Program-made: the position numbers and the translations under genes
Assembly (NCBI RefSeq): GCF_029946505.1
Contig: NZ_JARZHG010000017.1
Coordinates: forward strand, 1-64,000
Length of the DNA: 64,000 nt
Origin: Polyangium sp. y55x31
GTDB taxonomy: Bacteria; Myxococcota_A; Polyangia; Polyangiales; Polyangiaceae
Direction: 5' to 3'
Notes under the pieces: generated by a model
Seen by the model: the letters and a program-made list of their open reading frames with translations, nothing else
The model's database searches: none
What the model was told of the DNA's origin: nothing
Part shown: piece by piece, positions 58,893-64,000 of the stretch
How positions within the stretch are numbered: position 1 is the first letter of the stretch
How the letters are laid out: each line of letters starts with the position of its first letter

Positions 58893-61800
58893 CTACGTGG
58901 CACCGGGGAGCTCGACCTCGAACGTGGCTCCGATGCCCTGTCCGCTCTCGACCCGGATCGAGCCGCCGTGCGCCTCGGCGATCCTGCGGCAGATGTACAG
59001 GCCGAGGCCGAGCCCTCCATAATGGCGCACCGAGACGGCGCGCCCGAAGCGCTCGAAGATACGGGCTTGCTGGTCCGGCGCGATCCCGATCCCCTCGTCC
59101 GAGACCACGAGCCTCGCGCTGCCCGCCTCCTTGCGGACGGCGATCGTGATGGGTTTGCCGCCTCCGAACTTGATGGCATTGCCGAGGAGGTTCGTGACGA
59201 CCTGCTCGAGGCGCGACCGATCCCAGACGCCGATGACGGGCGCCTCGCCGTGGATTCGGACCGGACATCGGGAGCGCTTCAGATCGAGATCGAACCGCGC
59301 GACGACCTCGTGGACGAGGGCGCAGAGATCGACGTCCGTGGTCTCGAGCGCGATGTGCCCGGAATCGAACCGCGAGACGTCGAGGAGCTCGTCGATGAGC
59401 CTGTTCATCCGATCGCTCTGGCGACAGGCGCGCCGGATGATGTCCTCGTTTGGCTTGTGAGCGGTGGGCGGCTGCGACCGGCTCGCCCGGAGGAGGGATT
59501 GGAGGGAGAGCCCGAGCGACGTCATGGGCGTGCGTAGCTCGTGGGAGGCGACCGCGATGAACTCGTCGCGCATACGAACGGCCTCCTGCGTCGCGCGGTA
59601 GAGCCGCGCGTTGTCCATGGCGATCGCGGCACGGTGGGAAAGCTCCTCGGCCACGTCGAGATCCGCGGGCCCGTAGGGCGGGACGAGATCGGCAGAGACG
59701 AGGGTCACGGCGCCGGAGATCTGCCCCCTCGCCATGAGCGGCACGTACATTGCCGTCGTGGACCCGAGCTCGCGGAGGATCCTGCAATGCTCCGCATCCA
59801 CGGAGGTCGCGCCTAAGATCTCCTCGGTGATCTCTGGCATGAGGAGCGGCGAGCCGCTTTGTATCACCCGCGCCGCGGGGTGCGGCGAACCAGGAGATGG
59901 CGGGTAGCGCCGCTGAAGCTCGTCGAGCAGCGGCTGCTTCGCCGGATCTCGGTGGACGCCCGAGACACGTCGCATTCGTCCGTTCTCGACGACGTCGATC
60001 ACGCACCAATCGGCGAGGCCGTGGACGCAGAGCTCCGCGAGGCAGCGGAGGACCTGCTCGTACTCGAGCGAATCGCCGAGGCTCTCGCTCGCCTCCGCCA
60101 GGAAGGCCGAGCGGCGCTCGTGTTGCTCGGCCGCTTGCCGCGCGGCTTGCTCGCTGGAGAGCAACCGGGCGTTTTCCAGGGAGATGGTGGCCTGCGCAGC
60201 GACGAGCTCGAGGGCGCAGAGCCGCTCCGCCGTGAAGGCCCCCGGGACGAGGTTGTTCTCGAGATAGAGCAGGCCGAACACCTCGGCCCCCCGGAGAATG
60301 GGCAAACACAGGACCGACCTCGGCGCGCGCCGCACGATGTATTCGTCCGAGGAGAACCTGCCCGCCTCGGCGCTGGCGTCGTCGAAGATCCGGCGCTCCT
60401 TCGTGCGACGCACGTAATGCACGATGGAAGCGGGGACGAGCCCCGAGGATTCGGCGAGGAGGGGGGATGACATCCTCGCGCGTGAACCTTCGGCGTCGAG
60501 CGTGGCGTCCGCCTCGATCCACAAGGCGCCGCCTCGGGCGATGAGCAGGTATGCCTTCTCTGCCCCGCCGAGCTCGAGGACGACCCGGAGCAGCGTGTGG
60601 ATGAGCTTTTCCTGCACGATCTCGCCCGAGATGGTCTGCGATGCCTTGACCACCGCGAGGAGGTCGAGCTGCTCGGCCGGCATGGCCCATGTGGCCGTCG
60701 GCGCGGCGGACCTCTCTTCGAGCAGGTGCGGATACGATCGGTCGAGGCTTCGCACCTTCCCCTCGGCCCCCCAGCGGACGTAACACGCGCGGGCTTCGCG
60801 GAGGTAGGTGTCGGCGATCACGACGAATCCACGGTCACGATAGAACCGGGCAGCGAGCTCCCACGAGATCCCCTCGTTCTGAACGAAATCGTTTTCGCGC
60901 GCCGAGCGGATGGCCTGCTCGTAGAGCCGCATGGCGTCTTGATCACGGCCCTCGATGCGGGCGATCTCGGCCGAGAGGAGCGCATACTTGTTGAAGAAGC
61001 TCTCGGGGCAGTTGTCCGCCCACACGCGGAATTGCTCCTGGTCGGCGCGAAGGGGCGCCATGGCGTCCGCCTGCTCCTCGGGCGGCGCCTTGGAATGGCG
61101 GGCCGCGAGGGAGAGCGCGCCGTAGTAATGGCACTCCGAGACCTCGTCGAACGAGGGGCACGACCAGAGGAGGGAACGAGCCTTGCGCGCCGCGGAGACG
61201 GCCTCCTCGTACTTGCCGGACATGAAGCGCGCCTGGGTCTTCCAGACGTAGTACCAGCAGACGGCGATCGCCATGCTCGCCTGGCGCTCGGCCAGGAAGG
61301 CCTCGTGCTCCGCCTCGTCGAAGCCCGCGCCGTCGAACGATCCGAAATGCGCCGTGAGGCCGCGGAGGTTCTGGATGAGGCGCTGCTGGACGACAATGAC
61401 GCTCTCGAACATGCCGAACTTCGCCTTGCGCGCGAACGAGAGCGCCCGCTCGGATTCGCGCTGGACCTCGTCCAATCGCTCGCCCTTGACGATGAGGTAC
61501 GTGACGAGGTTATTGCCGGCATAACAGGCGAACGTCTGGTCACCGACCTCCAGCGCCGCGGCGAAGGCGCTGTCGCAGAGGGCCCGGCGGCTCGAGGCCG
61601 GCCGCGCCCAGTGCGAGAGGAGAAAAAATTCGAGGAAGACCTTCGCCTTGTAGCCGGAAAAGCCGCGCTTCTCGACCAGATCATAACCGAGCTTCCCGAA
61701 ACGAAAGCCGAGGCGATACTGGCCGAACTCGGGCCCGAGGAGCATGCCGAAGAACACATAAGCGAAGCTCGAACCCGCGGCGTTGCCGTGCTGGAGGCTC

Positions 61801-64000
61801 AAGTTCACGCTGTGGCACGTCGTCAAGCAGACGAGGTTGTTGTCGGTGTAGAGCGCCGGCGAATTGATGGCCACCAGGATGTCGAGGGCCGCCTTCCCGT
61901 CGGGGTCGGTCATGGGTGGCAGATCGATGAGGTCCTCGATGCGCCGTTCGCCGAGCATTCGCCAGATCCTCGCGTACGCCCGATCGACCTCGTCCCGGCT
62001 GGGATGCGGCGAAAGGACGATTCCGAACGGGGCGAGGCCGGCGATCGCCGCCGCCACGGCCTGGTCGTACTGATCCTGGATCGCGTGCAGGTACACCTTG
62101 ACGGACGTCGCCCGCGCGCGGTCCACGTTCGTCCTGGCGTGGCGGAGGATGCCCGAGAGCAAGCCCTCCGCCGCGGCGTACCCGCCGCTCACGAACTCGC
62201 TCTCGGCACGCTCGAGGTGCAGATGGAAGGTGAGGTCGTAGTGGTGTTCCCAGCCATCGGGCGCGAGCAGCGCCATGCCCGCCGAGAAGTATTTGATGGC
62301 CGAGAGGTAGGCCGTGGAGGCCTTCGCCTTCCTTCCAGCGATCAGATTGAGCTCCGCGACCCGTTCTTTTTCGTCGCGGGACGCGAGCAGGGACGCGCCG
62401 AGGTTCAACTGGTTGGCGATGTCGAAGATGCGCTCTTCGAGCTCCTCTTTCGATACGTGCGCGACGAGCAGCTTTCCGATCCGGAGGTGCACGAGAGGCC
62501 GCTCTTCCTCGGGGATGAGCGAATACGCCGCCTCCTGCACCCGGTCGTGAAGGAACTCGTACGTGTCGTCGCGGCGCAGGACGAGCCCCTCGTGGACCGC
62601 CTCCCAGAGCGCGCCGTGGAGTTCGCTTTCGGAGCGGCCGTCGATCATCGAAAGGACACGGGTCTCCGCGATGTTCCCGACGCAGGCGGCGAGCTTCAAG
62701 GCGTCCTGCGTGGTCGCCGCGAGGCGCCTCAATTTTCCCACCATCAAGTCGACGACGTGGTCGGAGAAATTCTTCGCCTGGATTTTGTCGATGTCCCAGC
62801 ACCAGGACGCCGATCGCGGATCGAACGTGATCAGGTGCTCCTGGTGCAGCATCGTGAGAAACTGTATGGCGAAAAAGGGATTGCCGGCGGTCTTGTCGTG
62901 CACGAGCCGCGCGAGCGAGGCGACCTCCTCGGGGCGGCGGTGGACGATGTCGGAGACGAGCTCGGCCACGTGCGCGGGCGAGAGGGGCGCGAGGACGATG
63001 TCACGGACCACGATGCACTTCTGCACCTCGTCGCGCATGCGCAGGAGCGGGTGCGACGGGTCGACCTCGTTGTCGCGGTACGCGCCAATCAGAAAAAAAT
63101 GCCTCGTGTCGGGGTGCGTGACGAGGTGCGCGAGGAGGTCGAGGCTGGCGGAGTCCGCCCACTGGAGATCGTCCAGAAAGACCACCACGGGGTGCTCGGC
63201 GCGCGCGAACACGGAGACGAGCTGCCGGAACACCATGTGGAAGCGGTTCTGCGCCTCGGCGAGGGGCAGCTCCGGGACGGGCGGCTGCCGGCCGATCACG
63301 AGCTCGATCTGGGGGATCACATCGACGATGAGCTGCGCATTCACCCCGAGCGCGGCCCGGAGCCGCTGCCGAAAGGCCTCGATCCGCTCGTCGGTCTGGG
63401 CGAAGAGCTCGCTCACGAGGTTGCGGAAGGCCTGCGCGATCGTGGCGTAGGGGATGTCGCGCTTGTATTGCTCGAATTTCCCCGAGACGAGCAGGCCCTG
63501 CTCCCGGAAGATCGGCTTGCAGAGCTCGTGCACCAGCGATGATTTGCCGACGCCGGAGTAGCCGGAGACGAGCACGAGCTCGGGGGTCCCTTGGGCGACG
63601 ACCCGCCTGAACGCCCCGAGGAGCGCGGCGAGCTCCTCGTCACGACCATAAAGCTTCTCGGGGACCTGAAATCGATCCGCGACGTCTCGCTCGCCCAAGG
63701 GAAAGGGATCGAGCCGGCGCGTCGATTGCCACGACGCGAGGCAACGCGCGAGGTCGTGCCGGAGACCGGCAGCGCTCTGGTATCGCTCCTCCGCTCCCTT
63801 GGCGAGCAGCTTGACGACGATGCGAGAGAGCACGTCCGGCACGTCCGGCACGAGGTCCGCGGGTGCGGTGGGCGACCGAGCGATGTGGCAATGCACCCAC
63901 TCCAGGGAATCCGTCGCCTGGAAGGGCAGCCGGCCCGTCAACATTTCGTAGAACGTGACGCCGAGGGAATAGAGATCGGAGCGATTGTCGATGGCGCGGT
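58893..64000 (-). CDS. Hybrid Ser/Thr kinase–AAA ATPase–GAF–histidine kinase (5' end outside window)
   Basis: About 1,700 residues are in the window; the N-terminal part lies beyond the right edge. The visible start is the tail of a Ser/Thr kinase domain (D-N-R-S-D-L-Y-S-L-G-V, then L-P-F). An AAA/AfsR-type ATPase follows: Walker A G-Y-S-G-V-G-K-S-S near 63550 and Walker B V-V-F-L-D-D-L-Q-W-A-D near 63180. A long TPR-like helical region spans about 60900–62500, then two GAF domains, HisKA with S-H-E-L-R-T-P near 59530, and the HATPase N box near 59175. This is the PknB–AAA–GAF–HK class typical of myxobacteria and some cyanobacteria. It combines Ser/Thr and His phosphorylation in one protein. 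The 5' end is cut by the window only. Confidence 0.92.
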   Translation of the reverse strand, partial: RAIDNRSDLYSLGVTFYEMLTGRLPFQATDSLEWVHCHIARSPTAPADLVPDVPDVLSRIVVKLLAKGAEERYQSAAGLRHDLARCLASWQSTRRLDPFPLGERDVADRFQVPEKLYGRDEELAALLGAFRRVVAQGTPELVLVSGYSGVGKSSLVHELCKPIFREQGLLVSGKFEQYKRDIPYATIAQAFRNLVSELFAQTDERIEAFRQRLRAALGVNAQLIVDVIPQIELVIGRQPPVPELPLAEAQNRFHMVFRQLVSVFARAEHPVVVFLDDLQWADSASLDLLAHLVTHPDTRHFFLIGAYRDNEVDPSHPLLRMRDEVQKCIVVRDIVLAPLSPAHVAELVSDIVHRRPEEVASLARLVHDKTAGNPFFAIQFLTMLHQEHLITFDPRSASWCWDIDKIQAKNFSDHVVDLMVGKLRRLAATTQDALKLAACVGNIAETRVLSMIDGRSESELHGALWEAVHEGLVLRRDDTYEFLHDRVQEAAYSLIPEEERPLVHLRIGKLLVAHVSKEELEERIFDIANQLNLGASLLASRDEKERVAELNLIAGRKAKASTAYLSAIKYFSAGMALLAPDGWEHHYDLTFHLHLERAESEFVSGGYAAAEGLLSGILRHARTNVDRARATSVKVYLHAIQDQYDQAVAAAIAGLAPFGIVLSPHPSRDEVDRAYARIWRMLGERRIEDLIDLPPMTDPDGKAALDILVAINSPALYTDNNLVCLTTCHSVNLSLQHGNAAGSSFAYVFFGMLLGPEFGQYRLGFRFGKLGYDLVEKRGFSGYKAKVFLEFFLLSHWARPASSRRALCDSAFAAALEVGDQTFACYAGNNLVTYLIVKGERLDEVQRESERALSFARKAKFGMFESVIVVQQRLIQNLRGLTAHFGSFDGAGFDEAEHEAFLAERQASMAIAVCWYYVWKTQARFMSGKYEEAVSAARKARSLLWSCPSFDEVSECHYYGALSLAARHSKAPPEEQADAMAPLRADQEQFRVWADNCPESFFNKYALLSAEIARIEGRDQDAMRLYEQAIRSARENDFVQNEGISWELAARFYRDRGFVVIADTYLREARACYVRWGAEGKVRSLDRSYPHLLEERSAAPTATWAMPAEQLDLLAVVKASQTISGEIVQEKLIHTLLRVVLELGGAEKAYLLIARGGALWIEADATLDAEGSRARMSSPLLAESSGLVPASIVHYVRRTKERRIFDDASAEAGRFSSDEYIVRRAPRSVLCLPILRGAEVFGLLYLENNLVPGAFTAERLCALELVAAQATISLENARLLSSEQAARQAAEQHERRSAFLAEASESLGDSLEYEQVLRCLAELCVHGLADWCVIDVVENGRMRRVSGVHRDPAKQPLLDELQRRYPPSPGSPHPAARVIQSGSPLLMPEITEEILGATSVDAEHCRILRELGSTTAMYVPLMARGQISGAVTLVSADLVPPYGPADLDVAEELSHRAAIAMDNARLYRATQEAVRMRDEFIAVASHELRTPMTSLGLSLQSLLRASRSQPPTAHKPNEDIIRRACRQSDRMNRLIDELLDVSRFDSGHIALETTDVDLCALVHEVVARFDLDLKRSRCPVRIHGEAPVIGVWDRSRLEQVVTNLLGNAIKFGGGKPITIAVRKEAGSARLVVSDEGIGIAPDQQARIFERFGRAVSVRHYGGLGLGLYICRRIAEAHGGSIRVESGQGIGATFEVELPGAT

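Noticed and set aside
60597-63542. A 981-codon plus-strand frame opposite the hybrid kinase
   Set aside because: It is rich in Arg/His/Asp/Val without fold signatures, while the minus strand has kinase, ATPase, GAF and histidine kinase motifs.

Overview
The window is uniformly GC-rich (about 70% by eye, with nearly every third codon position G or C). It carries many lipoproteins, a hybrid Ser/Thr kinase–AAA ATPase–GAF–histidine kinase, a giant HEAT protein, MORN-repeat and beta-propeller lipoproteins, and a GIDE-like membrane protein. This combination points to a myxobacterium of the Polyangiales (Sorangium/Polyangium type). I saw no rRNA, tRNA, CRISPR array, insertion sequence or phage module; it looks like ordinary chromosome with some accessory and degraded patches.

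Layout. 1–741: a TPR-like remnant with no start codon in frame. 762–4621: a DUF1566/MORN-repeat lipoprotein translationally coupled to an unrecognised protein. 4653–6204: a minus-strand pair (a zinc-ribbon/TPR protein behind a Cys-tailed membrane protein) plus a doubtful small plus-strand frame. 6219–10354: two coupled beta-propeller-like lipoproteins (minus). 10513–14439: GH3 beta-glucosidase lipoprotein, GIDE-like membrane protein, and a membrane protein broken by a one-base frameshift. 14480–24114 (minus): SDR, glycogen-debranching-type glycosidase, and a tight three-gene set of TPP-dependent pyruvate oxidase-like enzyme, FAD/Fe-S lactate/glycolate dehydrogenase-like enzyme and enolase-superfamily enzyme, which together look like a 2-oxo/2-hydroxy acid oxidation unit. 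24274–31830: YagU-like membrane protein, ferredoxin/ferredoxin reductase pair, a small lipoprotein, a LysM protein, an EEP nuclease-like protein, two tiny coupled membrane proteins, a radical SAM enzyme and a DMT exporter.

31837–40244 is a coherent efflux locus: a response regulator/histidine kinase pair diverges from tolC–adaptor–RND permease across 128 bp holding a short palindrome. The regulator resembles an NtrC-type activator but lacks the GAFTGA loop and the Walker B glutamate. 40269–48431 holds a zinc-ribbon membrane protein, a Tat-exported hemerythrin-like protein, a 1,023-residue lipoprotein with permuted PEP-synthase-like domains, a cupin lipoprotein/LysR divergent pair, an MDR oxidoreductase and a DUF72 protein. 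48524–53080 is one 1,518-residue HEAT protein, followed by a run of four hairpins.

53229–64000: two small unrecognised genes and a strong intrinsic terminator; the relic of a multiheme cytochrome c with an exact 42-bp period; a LysR regulator diverging from an NAD-binding oxidoreductase; a lipoprotein; a sterol desaturase-family protein; and a large multidomain signalling kinase that runs off the right edge. Adjacent same-strand genes repeatedly overlap by the 4-nt ATGA/GTGA arrangement, which helped settle several start codons.
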